Assembly (NCBI RefSeq): GCF_013752535.1 | Contig: NZ_CP058348.1 | Span: 186,001-250,000, forward strand | Source of the DNA: Bdellovibrio sp. KM01 | GTDB lineage: Bacteria; Bdellovibrionota; Bdellovibrionia; Bdellovibrionales; Bdellovibrionaceae | Length of the DNA stretch: 64,000 bases | Direction of reading: 5' to 3' | Part shown: one piece after another, positions 44,631 to 53,297 of the stretch | Numbering within the stretch: the first letter of the stretch is position 1 | How the letters are laid out: the number at the start of each line of letters is the position of its first letter | Program-made: the position numbers and the translations under genes | Notes under the pieces: generated by a model | Told to the model about the DNA's origin: nothing | The model's database searches: none | The model's input: the letters and a program-made list of their open reading frames with translations, nothing else

Positions 44631-47234
44631 TTAAACGTCACTCATCTCCTTTTTTATCTTAAAGTGATAAAAGACGTTTCGTTGACCGCCATTGCTTTCA
44701 GTGATGTCGAAAAACTCTTTCAAGTTAGGTCGTAAATGTGACATCCGTTGAGCGAAAGCGGGTCCTCGTCCTGAAAATTCAAACTTTTGCCCCGTTGTTT
44801 TTGCAAATTCAGAAAGCGCCTCGCACAGTTGGACGTTCGTGACTCTGTTATTGGGATTTTTTTGCACCCAGCGATAAAGAAAAATAAAGAGGGAGTTATC
44901 CTCAAGAGCAAATTGCGATTGTTCGGCAGAAATCTTTTTGAAAATCTCTTCGATCTTATTTCCTATTCCGGCGTGACGTCCTAGCTTCGTCGCAAAGCTG
45001 CTGAAATCGGCCATTCTGAACGATCCGATGTCGTCCTCATCCTTAGCCTGAGCGAGGGCAATAAGGCCTTCTTGTGCGAACTCAATGAGTTCCGACATCA
45101 ATCGGTCTCGATTTTCAGAAATTTCACGAATTAGTCTATTTTCACCTTTGAATTTATTTTGACGTTCGACCTTCAAAGGCAATACTCGGTCTGCCACGTC
45201 GTCACGGCGAAAATGCGGATCACGAGCCGTAATCATCAAATGGCATTGAATGGTCGCCTCCATAAATTCATTCGTAGTGTAGAGCTTTCTTTTTTTAGTA
45301 GTTCCTCCGGTCGCCGCGATAGCGAGACGGTCATCCAGCCACGGATTCTTTGTGTCAGCATTATCCAAAACGATAAGAGAGTTGTTTGTTACGATAGCAT
45401 CAAAGTCGCTGGCTTCTTTTGGGATTGGAGTCACGTTGCTTTTAACTCCATGAATAATTTGAAGTACACGGCGGGCGGCACTAGTTTTGCCGGAGCCTTT
45501 GACACCGATAAATGCGAGTATGACCTTCGTGGGGAATAGCTCGGGGAAAAACAGCGTCAGAATCCATATCAAAAAAAGCGTTTTTGCTTCACTTGGATGC
45601 AGTCCCTTGTTGGAAAATTTGACCTGCGACAAGATTTTTTCATCCCATAAAGAGCCCCGCCATGAGGGCTTCTCAAAAATGAATTTGTCATAAACTTTAT
45701 TAGGTAGAAATAGAACCCCATCGACTCCATTTTCACAGAGTTCAATTTGATCTTGAGAGATTCGATAAACCTGATTCGAGAAGTTCGAGAGATAAATGCG
45801 GTTTGTCTTATCGTCGTAGTGTGAGAACGGGTAAACCGTTACTCGTCGCGCCGTTTTCGCAGCGGTCGTCTCAAGTTCTGAATAGATATATTTATAAATA
45901 ATTTCAGAGGCGTTGATTTTATATCGAGACATCAAGATTTTATAATCTTGGTCCTCGGCATCTATTTTAACTAAGTTCTTGTCTGTCTTTGAAAATAAAT
46001 AGGCTAATTGACCGTCATATAAAAGCTCTCCTCGGTCTTTCAAATCAGCTATCAAGAGTTCAAACGCATTTGAGTTAATCTCAAAGTCTTTTCTTTTGTC
46101 AGAGGACCCCTGTTTTTGACGAGATAAAAAGACCTCTTCAGCAACTCGTTCGACATTGCGCGGGCAAAAGCGAGAGTTTTGAATAAGTGATTTTATTTTT
46201 TCGATAGTCGCCATGTCATCGCCGGACTTTACAATAAAGCTATCGAGGTCACTGTCTGGCTCAGGCGTCGTAAAAGCATAGATACTCATTTTCTCTTGAG
46301 CTTTTTCGACAAGCACTTCACCTGCACGATTAAGGTCGTTGTCATAGGCAATATAAGGAGTTCGGCAGATTTTTTTGAGTGTTTCAGTGTCGGCGCTATT
46401 AACGCCGCCAACTGCCGCTACAAATGCGTATGAGAACTGTTTGCCTAAGACTTCGGATGCTCTTGCAAGGCATGATTGAAACTGAAGTTGATTAAACTCC
46501 CCCTCAACGACAATAAGATGTTTATTTAACTGCTTGTGTCTCTCGTCTTCATACGGCTCAAAAAGTTGATGACCGAAAAGTCCCATGACTTGAGTCGGTT
46601 TATAAAGTGTAATTTCTTTCGTAAAGGGCTCACGAAACTTTATCGCCACAACACGATGAAACTCGTCACAATAAGCGAATGTGATCGCCCCATGGCGAGG
46701 GGACAACCGTTTTCCAACCAAAACACGCTTGAACTTTTCTTTAGCGTCCTTAAGACGTTCGACTTGATGGCTCAATACCTTTTTCTTTGATTCAGCGGTT
46801 TTGTCAGTGCCTATGATCTTATGAAGTTCAGACTCAATTTCTGCGATGATTGGATCAAACTTCTCATCTAGGTTATAATTACGAGGGATAGCGCCCAATA
46901 AAGACGCCTTGACGACGCTCGGATGAATTTTCCGCTCATCGACAAGATAGCTCCAAGCCGTCCCGCTCTTTTTACCTTCTTGCTTTATCAAGCACTCGTG
47001 AAAGTCTTGTAATATAGATTCGTGAATCTTAAAAAGGCTTTGTTTTTGCGTCGGGCATGAGTTCGCTTGATTTATATAGAGACCACATGAAGGCGAAAAA
47101 CATTTCCCCAAAGCATCGTCTTTCGTAATCGAAAAATGAGGACCGTTGCAGAACGGGCAAGGTCCTTTCTTGCCCGCTCTTGCTTCAATGCCGTGACTCT
47201 CTGATAAAAATTCGATGACGCTAAAAGAGGCCAT
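44631..47234 (-). CDS. primase-helicase of the mobile element
   Basis: The ATG at 47234 (GAAGG six bases upstream) gives 867 residues. The N-terminus has a CHC2-like zinc finger (CPFCNGPHF, Cys26 and Cys29, then CFSPSC). A Toprim domain follows (LIVVEGEFNQ and AYDNDLNRAGE). The C-terminal half is an AAA-type ATPase with P-loop GVKGSGKTS near residue 578, Walker B LIVLDNAD and an arginine-finger-like FRRDD. It should prime and unwind element DNA, giving autonomous replication after excision. Such primases are typical of satellites and integrative plasmids. Confidence 0.88.
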   Translation of the reverse strand: MASFSVIEFLSESHGIEARAGKKGPCPFCNGPHFSITKDDALGKCFSPSCGLYINQANSCPTQKQSLFKIHESILQDFHECLIKQEGKKSGTAWSYLVDERKIHPSVVKASLLGAIPRNYNLDEKFDPIIAEIESELHKIIGTDKTAESKKKVLSHQVERLKDAKEKFKRVLVGKRLSPRHGAITFAYCDEFHRVVAIKFREPFTKEITLYKPTQVMGLFGHQLFEPYEDERHKQLNKHLIVVEGEFNQLQFQSCLARASEVLGKQFSYAFVAAVGGVNSADTETLKKICRTPYIAYDNDLNRAGEVLVEKAQEKMSIYAFTTPEPDSDLDSFIVKSGDDMATIEKIKSLIQNSRFCPRNVERVAEEVFLSRQKQGSSDKRKDFEINSNAFELLIADLKDRGELLYDGQLAYLFSKTDKNLVKIDAEDQDYKILMSRYKINASEIIYKYIYSELETTAAKTARRVTVYPFSHYDDKTNRIYLSNFSNQVYRISQDQIELCENGVDGVLFLPNKVYDKFIFEKPSWRGSLWDEKILSQVKFSNKGLHPSEAKTLFLIWILTLFFPELFPTKVILAFIGVKGSGKTSAARRVLQIIHGVKSNVTPIPKEASDFDAIVTNNSLIVLDNADTKNPWLDDRLAIAATGGTTKKRKLYTTNEFMEATIQCHLMITARDPHFRRDDVADRVLPLKVERQNKFKGENRLIREISENRDRLMSELIEFAQEGLIALAQAKDEDDIGSFRMADFSSFATKLGRHAGIGNKIEEIFKKISAEQSQFALEDNSLFIFLYRWVQKNPNNRVTNVQLCEALSEFAKTTGQKFEFSGRGPAFAQRMSHLRPNLKEFFDITESNGGQRNVFYHFKIKKEMSDV

Positions 47235-47235
47235 G

Positions 47236-47451
47236 TTAAACCTTCTTTCTGCTTCGTTGAACAATCGCAATGATTTTTGCTTCAAGGCCACGGTCGGGAC
47301 TTAGAATTTTAAGAAGTCTTGAACGAATAAACGGCCACTTTTTATCAGAGCCGATCTCTTGCTCAAATAGATCCATGATAAGCCCTCTATAAAAGCAGAA
47401 AGTCTCCGTAATCTGCTTCTGAGTCTCTTCTTCGTGTTGTGTATCTCGCAT
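47236..47451 (-). CDS. small helical protein upstream of the primase
   Basis: I chose the ATG at 47451, behind GGGGG, giving 71 residues; the frame extends up to 47508. The sequence is helical and charged (QKQITETFCFYRGLIMDLFE) with a basic C-terminus (VQRSRKKV). It ends one base before the primase start, so the two are coupled. The family is not recognised. Confidence 0.55.
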   Translation of the reverse strand: MRDTQHEEETQKQITETFCFYRGLIMDLFEQEIGSDKKWPFIRSRLLKILSPDRGLEAKIIAIVQRSRKKV

Positions 47452-47583
47452 TACTACCCCCATGTTTGGAGGCCGAAAAAAATGAAAGGAGCAATTCCAA
47501 TCCATCAAATCCCGGCCAAATAAAAAACCAAACGCAGGATAATGAGTGAAAGTTATGGGGATCTGGCTACGCCAATAATAAAT

Positions 47584-48255
47584 TTATTTCGCCAAGCGTC
47601 TGACTTCTGAAAGAATGTCACTAATGCGCTGATAGCCGACGGTATATCGCTCATCATTTAGGTTATAAATGATCTCTTCATCTTCCATTGAAACACTTTC
47701 GATTTGTATTTCAGATGATGTCTTTATTTGAAAGCTCTTACTGCTAATACTCTTTTTAAATAGGTTAAGGATGTCGCTTCGTTTCGCTTTTGGATTATGT
47801 CGAACAATATCCGCAATAAGTTTTTTTAATTCTCCAAACTTTCCTTGGCGAACTTTTCCACCCTTCGCAGCTCTCTTTTTCTGTGCGTGCCTTAATATAA
47901 ACGGAATTCCTAGAAAATGAATTTTCTCTTTCAATGAAAGTCCAAGTCGAAACATCCTTTGAGGATTACGACATTTTAGAGAGATATGTGCGATTGTCGC
48001 GATCTGAGCATAGGTATATGCATCTAGGCCCCGTACTCTTCTATTTTCGGTAATCATTTGATCATTACAAAATCCAACATGTGATGTGAACATCACATCA
48101 TTGGAACCAGGCATGAATTTTAGGTGCTTGACCAGTTTTTTCCAGGCCAATGGATCGTAACCAAGTTCGGACAGTTCATTTTCGGCCATCTGAATTTGAT
48201 TTTGCAAATACGCAATAAATGGCGAGTCTCTTTTCTTCCCATCCCGTCCAGTCAT
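47584..48255 (-). CDS. hypothetical protein with basic middle region
   Basis: The 223-residue product is soluble. It has a helical N-terminal half, a basic stretch (RHAQKKRAAKGGKVRQGK) and a segment that looks like a helix-turn-helix (KKLIADIVRHNPKAKRSDIL), then an acidic C-terminus. DNA binding is plausible. The family is not recognised. It is nine bases downstream of the RHH gene and probably part of the leftward replication operon. Confidence 0.6.
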   Translation of the reverse strand: MTGRDGKKRDSPFIAYLQNQIQMAENELSELGYDPLAWKKLVKHLKFMPGSNDVMFTSHVGFCNDQMITENRRVRGLDAYTYAQIATIAHISLKCRNPQRMFRLGLSLKEKIHFLGIPFILRHAQKKRAAKGGKVRQGKFGELKKLIADIVRHNPKAKRSDILNLFKKSISSKSFQIKTSSEIQIESVSMEDEEIIYNLNDERYTVGYQRISDILSEVRRLAK

Positions 48256-48264
48256 ATAATTTTA

Positions 48265-48477
48265 TTAACCGACTTTCTTCTCAGCAGCTTTCATCTCAGT
48301 TGGGTAGTCCTTCTTAGCTTGCTCATAGGCTTCTTTAAGAGAAGCCTCGATAATTTCAACTCGCTTCAAATTGAGAGCCATTGCGAGTGTCTCTAATTGC
48401 CTAACTGTTTCTTCTGAAAAGCGAAAGGACATTGGGGTGGGGCGAAGCTGTCGAGTTGGTTTCTTTTTTAAAGCCAT
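48265..48477 (-). CDS. ribbon-helix-helix (CopG/MetJ-like) regulator
   Basis: The 70-residue protein fits a ribbon-helix-helix fold: a beta strand (MSFRFSEE) and two helices (TVRQLETLAMAL, KRVEIIEASLKEAYEQA). It opens the leftward operon and is divergent from the serine recombinase. It probably represses the shared control region at 48478-48578. Confidence 0.75.
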   Translation of the reverse strand: MALKKKPTRQLRPTPMSFRFSEETVRQLETLAMALNLKRVEIIEASLKEAYEQAKKDYPTEMKAAEKKVG

Positions 48478-48510
48478 ATGGAACAGATTAGATACGAGGC
48501 ACTACTATGG

Positions 48511-48539
48511 CAATACAAATATAATACACCGTATTGACA
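48511..48539. promoter_or_regulatory. divergent control region with an inverted repeat
   Basis: CAATAC (48511-48516) and GTATTG (48531-48536) are inverted around TATAAT (48520-48525); TTGACA follows at 48534-48539. This is a plausible operator and promoter between the RHH and recombinase genes, although no complete -35/-10 pair is convincing. Confidence 0.35.
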
Positions 48540-48578
48540 TCAAGCGTTAGGCGTGAGACTCTGCGTGTCGAGGTGTTA

Positions 48579-49295
48579 ATGAAAGCTCTGATTTACGCTC
48601 GCGTTTCAACGAGCCACCATAATCAAAATCCCCAAGTTCAAATTGCTGAACTTAAACGGGCCTGTGAGGGGCGAGGTTGGGCCATACATGAGGAAATCAT
48701 CGATCATGGCTATAGTGGGTCCACTGACAACCGCCCAGGCTTAAGACGCCTTATGGCTCTTGTTCGTGCGAAAGAAGTCGATGTCGTTGTGGTCGTAAAA
48801 ATGGACAGACTTTTTAGAAGTCTAAAACACTTGGTATCCACCCTGGAAGATTTTGAGAAGATCGGCGTTAAATTTGTAGCCCTCAAAGACAACGTGGATT
48901 ATTCCACCCCATCGGGACGCTTCTTTGTTCAAATCCTTGGAAGCCTTGGGGAGTTTGAGCGTTCTTTACTCCGCGAGCGCACCATGATGGGTCTTGAGCA
49001 CGCTAGAACCAAAGGCAAGAAATTCGGTCGCCCTCGCATTCACAACGACACCGAGATTCGGCGATTGCATCAAGAGGGAAAGACCTATCGACAAATTCAA
49101 AACGCGACGGGTGCGCCCATGGGTACGATTTCACGAGCAATCAAGAGTGCTCGCAAATCCCAGTTGGAAAATGCCCTAACGGATCAAAATAGGGCTGCAC
49201 GCAATACGACCGTTTTGCGTGCGGGCGAGATCAAAATTGATCTATTCGATGAGAACGGCAATAAGGACAAATTGTCCGGCAAGGTGGATTCATGA
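48579..49295 (+). CDS. serine recombinase (resolvase/invertase family)
   Basis: From the ATG at 48579 (GAGGTG upstream) the product has 238 residues. The catalytic domain starts ALIYARVSTSHHNQNPQVQ with Ser10 as nucleophile, and includes YSGSTDNRPGLRRL, MDRLFRSLKHL and EFERSLLRERT. The C-terminal helix-turn-helix reads IRRLHQEGKTYRQIQNATGA. It may resolve multimers, flip a segment or be an independent passenger. It is the first of four genes joined by ATGA overlaps. Confidence 0.93.
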   Translation: MKALIYARVSTSHHNQNPQVQIAELKRACEGRGWAIHEEIIDHGYSGSTDNRPGLRRLMALVRAKEVDVVVVVKMDRLFRSLKHLVSTLEDFEKIGVKFVALKDNVDYSTPSGRFFVQILGSLGEFERSLLRERTMMGLEHARTKGKKFGRPRIHNDTEIRRLHQEGKTYRQIQNATGAPMGTISRAIKSARKSQLENALTDQNRAARNTTVLRAGEIKIDLFDENGNKDKLSGKVDS

Positions 49296-49654
49296 CCGAC
49301 GATAAGGACAGTTCATTAAGAGATATAGAGTTCGCTCCGAAGTTAAGCAGGACTATGAATTTAAAACAGCAATTGAAATACTATCTTAAAGATCGAGGTA
49401 TAACGGCTTCCCAGCTTTCAAAGAAAGCATCCGTTCCGAAGCAGTCATTGAGTGGATGGCTTGCAGGCTCTAATCCTCGCGACGTTAGGCAGATTAAGCG
49501 TGTCGCTGATGTATTGGGAATTTCCATAGATCATCTAATGTTTGGCAGCGGTCCAGAAAAGGGACAAGAGAAAGTTGCCCCACTAGATTCTCTTATCGGC
49601 GAGGAATGGTTCGGCGGTTTATTTGAAGTTCGTCTTCGTCGGGTTAAAAAATGA
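49292..49654 (+). CDS. XRE-family helix-turn-helix regulator
   Basis: The 120-residue protein has a Cro/CI-type DNA-binding domain at about residues 25-85 (LKQQLKYYLKDRGITASQL, then VPKQSLSGWLAGSNP and DVLGISIDHLMFG). It overlaps the recombinase stop and the next start by four bases each, so it is translated with the nuclease-like gene and may act as its control or antidote. Confidence 0.85.
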   Translation: MTDDKDSSLRDIEFAPKLSRTMNLKQQLKYYLKDRGITASQLSKKASVPKQSLSGWLAGSNPRDVRQIKRVADVLGISIDHLMFGSGPEKGQEKVAPLDSLIGEEWFGGLFEVRLRRVKK

Positions 49655-50220
49655 ACACTACAGAATCAATCGTTGAGGGGTATTTCAGGCAATTTCGCGG
49701 CTGCCTTACTATTGCCGATGTAAAAGTGCCTAAGGGTTTTGGTCGGCAACTTGATTTACTGGCATTCAACGCAAAAACTGGCGACCAATATCATATAGAA
49801 ATTTGCGTCAAGCATGATCTCTCATTTTGCCTAAATCCCAAGGAGACCCGACAGCTACTACAACAGAAATTCTTTGGAGCGGAAAAAAGTTTAAGCAATA
49901 AGGTATATCTAGAGGCAATTAAGAATACCTACAAGGCCTATGGGTTCGATTTTCAAAAAGTCATTAGGGTGTGGTCAACCTGGGTTATCCATGACTCACA
50001 GGAGCCGGAGAAAGACGTTAAAGCTGAATTTAGTAGATTGGCAATTAAGCATGGAATCAAAAGGCCAAGATTTGAACTGCTGTTATTTAGAGACAGACTT
50101 CTTCCTGAGCTTTTCAGCTCGATTGGGACGCAAAATTACTCAGACTTCAATTTGCGTGCAATAAGCCTCGTCGCTATGGCTGAGAAACAAACTAAGAAAA
50201 GAGATGGGCGGATAAAATGA
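49651..50220 (+). CDS. PD-(D/E)XK nuclease-like protein
   Basis: The 189-residue protein has the core pattern of a restriction-endonuclease fold near residues 24-55: GRQLDLLAF, a turn, then YHIEICVKHD. The Asp of the first strand and the Glu/Lys of the second would be the catalytic residues, although the E-x-x-x-K spacing differs from the textbook E-x-K. No membrane segment. The position between an XRE regulator and a secreted protein in an ATGA-coupled operon suggests an anti-phage or plasmid-maintenance cassette; the function is inferred. Confidence 0.55.
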   Translation: MNTTESIVEGYFRQFRGCLTIADVKVPKGFGRQLDLLAFNAKTGDQYHIEICVKHDLSFCLNPKETRQLLQQKFFGAEKSLSNKVYLEAIKNTYKAYGFDFQKVIRVWSTWVIHDSQEPEKDVKAEFSRLAIKHGIKRPRFELLLFRDRLLPELFSSIGTQNYSDFNLRAISLVAMAEKQTKKRDGRIK

Positions 50221-50591
50221 AAGTAGCAACCTTTCTATTTTTTTCTATATTTGTATGTCAAGTATTTGCGGTGGAAGTTCCCGCAGCGGAGGACGCCGCA
50301 GAAACAGATGCTGCTAGTGATATCTGTGATGTTTCAGAACGGATTTTTTCCGCTCAGAAGGAAATTCACGAAGAAAAGAAAATTGGCAAAGCTTCGGGAG
50401 CACAGAACTTAACTGCCTTGAATGATGCCGGACGAAAACTCGTTAGAAATCAGAAAGAGGCTAAGAAGCTGGTCTCGGCGTATGAGAAAAAATACGCCCG
50501 TAAATTCGATCTCACTAGATGTACATTTCTAGACCAAGTCGATAGTGATGATTTGAGTGAAATGCAAAAAGAAGCAAAACCAAAAAAATAG
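50217..50591 (+). CDS. small secreted protein with two cysteines
   Basis: The 124-residue product starts with a signal peptide (MKVATFLFFSIFVCQVFA) and has an acidic Ala-rich stretch followed by a helical charged region. Two cysteines in the mature part may pair. It overlaps the nuclease-like gene by four bases. It is not recognised; a periplasmic partner in a nuclease cassette would be unusual. Its stop is directly abutted by the stop of the convergent next gene. Confidence 0.65.
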   Translation: MKVATFLFFSIFVCQVFAVEVPAAEDAAETDAASDICDVSERIFSAQKEIHEEKKIGKASGAQNLTALNDAGRKLVRNQKEAKKLVSAYEKKYARKFDLTRCTFLDQVDSDDLSEMQKEAKPKK

Positions 50592-51017
50592 CTATCCAAT
50601 ATTGCGCGATGGCTTTCGGATAATTTTTGTACTACTGGCAGTCACCTCTAATGCTCTATCAAGCTGATCAATTCGCGCTGCGCGCTGCTCGGCATTCATT
50701 ATATCGTAGCCGAAAAGTTTCTTGTTAGTTTCGTTGTGTAGATCCTGAACTTGTTCACGGCTCAAAGAGTTGATGTCGATATACCCAGCGTTTACATTTA
50801 GCTGCTCAATGGCTTTGCGCTTCGGATAGACGTAAGACATTAGATCGACGAGAACGTCAGCTTGTTTCTCTGGGGAGAGAGATGGAAGCAGCTCCATGAG
50901 CTTCTCGGGAATGCAAAAATCCTTGGCGTCTAAAATTTCATTTAGAAGCTGAGTCTTTTTGTTGGGAGTGCCTTTTTGCCGACCTCCAGTTTTTATTGAT
51001 CCTTCAACTTTCGGCAT
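50592..51017 (-). CDS. phage small-terminase-like (GGRxKGTPNK) protein
   Basis: The 141-residue protein starts with the motif KTGGRQKGTPNKKT common in phage packaging-related and DUF5681-type proteins, then a helical segment (MELLPSLSPEKQADVLVDLM, VYPKRKAIEQ). No large terminase or portal is present. In phage-inducible islands a lone small terminase redirects helper-phage packaging; the same use here is a hypothesis. It is a single minus-strand gene amid plus-strand cargo. Confidence 0.5.
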   Translation of the reverse strand: MPKVEGSIKTGGRQKGTPNKKTQLLNEILDAKDFCIPEKLMELLPSLSPEKQADVLVDLMSYVYPKRKAIEQLNVNAGYIDINSLSREQVQDLHNETNKKLFGYDIMNAEQRAARIDQLDRALEVTASSTKIIRKPSRNIG

Positions 51018-51160
51018 GTTCCTACTTTATTCTACCTTAGAATATCTTATCCATCTTAGTAAGGCTCTATGTATTACATAGTATATTATATTTTATAATA
51101 AATTATCGACAATAAATAGTATTGGACAATTAATTATAAAACAGAATATCTTTACAAGAA

Positions 51161-51373
51161 ATGAAAGTTAAAAAGCCTAAAACTCAGATGATTGAACGTT
51201 TGAAAGAGAGAGCCCTTCTGGCCGAGAAGGCAAATATCACTTTCCGAGTTTCGACGGACATTTCAAGAAAATTTAAGGCTAAGTGTAAAAAGGACGGCTT
51301 TAGCGCCGGTATGGTTATTGAAGAGTTGATGAGAGATTATGCCGAGATGACTTCGAAAGCGGAGAATGAATGA
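51161..51373 (+). CDS. ribbon-helix-helix protein leading the GHKL-STAS-PIN cassette
   Basis: The 70-residue protein has a basic N-terminus and an RHH-like unit (NITFRVSTDISRKFKAKCKK, then AGMVIEELMRDYAEM). Its stop overlaps the GHKL start (ATGA). The 140 bases upstream are very AT-rich and hold a weak promoter (TTGGAC at 51123, AATATC at 51146). It probably autoregulates the cassette. Confidence 0.65.
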   Translation: MKVKKPKTQMIERLKERALLAEKANITFRVSTDISRKFKAKCKKDGFSAGMVIEELMRDYAEMTSKAENE

Positions 51374-52221
51374 TTCATCAGTTTACAGGACGCATAGAAA
51401 ATAACCTGGCGGGCCTGAGTGATCTCGCAAAACTAGAAGCAACGACTCGAGGTCTATTTCTGGATCAACTCACCATTGATTTTTCTTATGCCAATTGGTT
51501 TGAAGCCAATCTTTGTGCGGCTTTAGGAGCTATTTTAAATAGAACTTCAGCAAACCTAAACACAGTCAAACTTGAGAACATTCCGTCTGGGATTGAGTCC
51601 ATCTTCAAAAAGAATGGTTTTTTAAGTCATTTTGGCGGCGAAACTAGGCCTGATTACTACGGCACTACAATTACCTACAGCAGTTTTGGCCGAGGGGATG
51701 TTAAGGCGTTTCATGCCTATTTACAGTCGCAGCTTTTGGGTAGATCAGATCTACCCAAAATGACAGATCTATTGAAAAGAGAAATCGCCAGGAGTATTTT
51801 AGAAATATTCGTAAATGCAATAACGCACGGAAATTGCTCTCAGGTATTTGCATGCGGACAGTTCTTTCCCTCGAAACAACGAATTGATTTTTCTATCGTA
51901 AATCTGGGTACGACAATACAGCAAAATGTATCAAATTTTCTTCGTTCAAACTTAACAGCTGCGGAAGCCATCCAATGGGCTTTACAAGAAGGCAATACTA
52001 CCAGGACGGGACCAATTCCAGGCGGCCTAGGACTAAGCATATTAAAGCAGTTTCTGAAATTAAATCAGGGGCGGGCTCATATATATTCAGGAGGCGGATG
52101 CTGGACACAGAGCGGTGCGTTAGAAGCTTTTGCTGATTCAGCAAATGACTTTGGGGGCACCATGGTCGTTGTGGAATTTAACTTGAGTGATAGCACAAGC
52201 TATCGACTCTCTACGGAATGA
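51370..52221 (+). CDS. GHKL-type ATP-binding protein
   Basis: The 283-residue protein has two parts. Residues 1-110 resemble a STAS-like or regulatory domain. Residues 130-275 form a histidine-kinase-type ATPase fold: N box EIFVNAITHG (Asn149), a degenerate G1 region (DFSIVNLG) and G2 GGLGLSI (218-224). It has no phospho-acceptor His domain, so it is more like an anti-sigma kinase or a GHKL switch. It is coupled to the RHH gene and followed by STAS-like and PIN genes, a set that suggests a partner-switch controlling a nuclease. Confidence 0.75.
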   Translation: MIHQFTGRIENNLAGLSDLAKLEATTRGLFLDQLTIDFSYANWFEANLCAALGAILNRTSANLNTVKLENIPSGIESIFKKNGFLSHFGGETRPDYYGTTITYSSFGRGDVKAFHAYLQSQLLGRSDLPKMTDLLKREIARSILEIFVNAITHGNCSQVFACGQFFPSKQRIDFSIVNLGTTIQQNVSNFLRSNLTAAEAIQWALQEGNTTRTGPIPGGLGLSILKQFLKLNQGRAHIYSGGGCWTQSGALEAFADSANDFGGTMVVVEFNLSDSTSYRLSTE

Positions 52222-52255
52222 CAGATTTAGTTGTTTTAAATAAAAGGGGCCACAG

Positions 52256-52612
52256 ATGAGCACTCAACTTAAAATTAATGTTTATGAGATAGTGGGAGGC
52301 GATTCGGCTATTGCAGTCGAAGATGGCGAAGCACTATTCTCCAGAATAAAAAATGCCATCTCTAACGGGGTTGACACAGAGGTCAATTTTGCGAATGTAA
52401 ACTTGATAGTTTCGAGTTTTCTCAACGCTGGCATCGGTCAGCTATATGGAGAGTTCGATGAGATCCTTTTGAAATCCAAGCTAAAGGTTACGGGTTTATC
52501 TGAAGACGATCAGGAATTGCTGGTTAAGGTAATTAAACGAGCAAAAGAGTATTTCGCGAAAAAGGAGACCTTTAATAAAGTTATAAAGGAAAATCTTGGC
52601 GATGATACATGA
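52256..52612 (+). CDS. STAS-like (DUF4325) protein
   Basis: The 118-residue protein matches the DUF4325 pattern: EDGEALFSRIKNAISNG, a buried strand EVNFANVNLIVSSFLNAGIG and GQLYGEF. These STAS-like proteins commonly partner with GHKL ATPases of the type encoded just upstream. AAAAGGGG lies shortly before the ATG. The PIN gene starts inside its 3' end. Confidence 0.75.
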   Translation: MSTQLKINVYEIVGGDSAIAVEDGEALFSRIKNAISNGVDTEVNFANVNLIVSSFLNAGIGQLYGEFDEILLKSKLKVTGLSEDDQELLVKVIKRAKEYFAKKETFNKVIKENLGDDT

Positions 52613-53150
52613 TATTCAAAACTATAAGCCAAGTGAGAACGATAAATTTTTAGTGGATACAAACATCTGGCTTTTTTTGCACTGTCCAATAGGAAATCAT
52701 CGGCAAAATGTAATCGCAAAATACTCCAAGTTTTATAAAGATATCGTCATCGCGAAGTCAAAAATTTTGATTTCATCGTCGGTCGCATGCGAATTTATGA
52801 ATCGCTATGTAAAGTTAGATTACGATCTTCAAAAATCAACTAATAGCGCAATACAAGAGTACAAACGAACATATCGCCCCACGGCGGAATATAAATCGAC
52901 CGTAAAACAAGCGGCAGCGGCGCTAAATAATAAAATCCTCCCTTCGTGCCAAAAGATCCATGATAATTTCGATGCTATTTCAATGGTGAATATATTTAAT
53001 CATATGGAGCATGTTGACGTAAGCGACAGCTACATGTTTGAGTTGGTCAACAATCAAGGAATAAAAATTCTGACAGACGATGCAGACTTTGGGGTCTTCA
53101 AAGACAAGTGCGACATATATACATCCAATCGCAAACTGTTAGCGATGTAA
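52602..53150 (+). CDS. PIN-domain ribonuclease
   Basis: The 182-residue protein (ATG 52602; TTG 52596 with AAAGGA five bases upstream also fits) has the four-acidic PIN set: Asp19 in FLVDTNIW, Glu in ACEFMNRY, Asp in VDVSDSYM and Asp in ILTDDADF. PIN proteins cleave RNA and are common toxins (VapC) and defence effectors. There is no adjacent VapB-type antitoxin apart from the RHH protein three genes upstream, so control may run through the GHKL-STAS pair. It overlaps the STAS gene. Confidence 0.8.
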   Translation: MIHDIQNYKPSENDKFLVDTNIWLFLHCPIGNHRQNVIAKYSKFYKDIVIAKSKILISSSVACEFMNRYVKLDYDLQKSTNSAIQEYKRTYRPTAEYKSTVKQAAAALNNKILPSCQKIHDNFDAISMVNIFNHMEHVDVSDSYMFELVNNQGIKILTDDADFGVFKDKCDIYTSNRKLLAM

Positions 53151-53297
53151 GTTCGCGAAGTTAATTTTTCTTCAAATCTACAACTTTGTTGGCCTTATTT
53201 GTCGTTGCAATCAAGATGCTCTCTATTTTTAGCAAAACTTGACTTTATTTAGAGGCTTTCATTGAGTACGCTGTTATATAACACGAGGATTTGGAAA

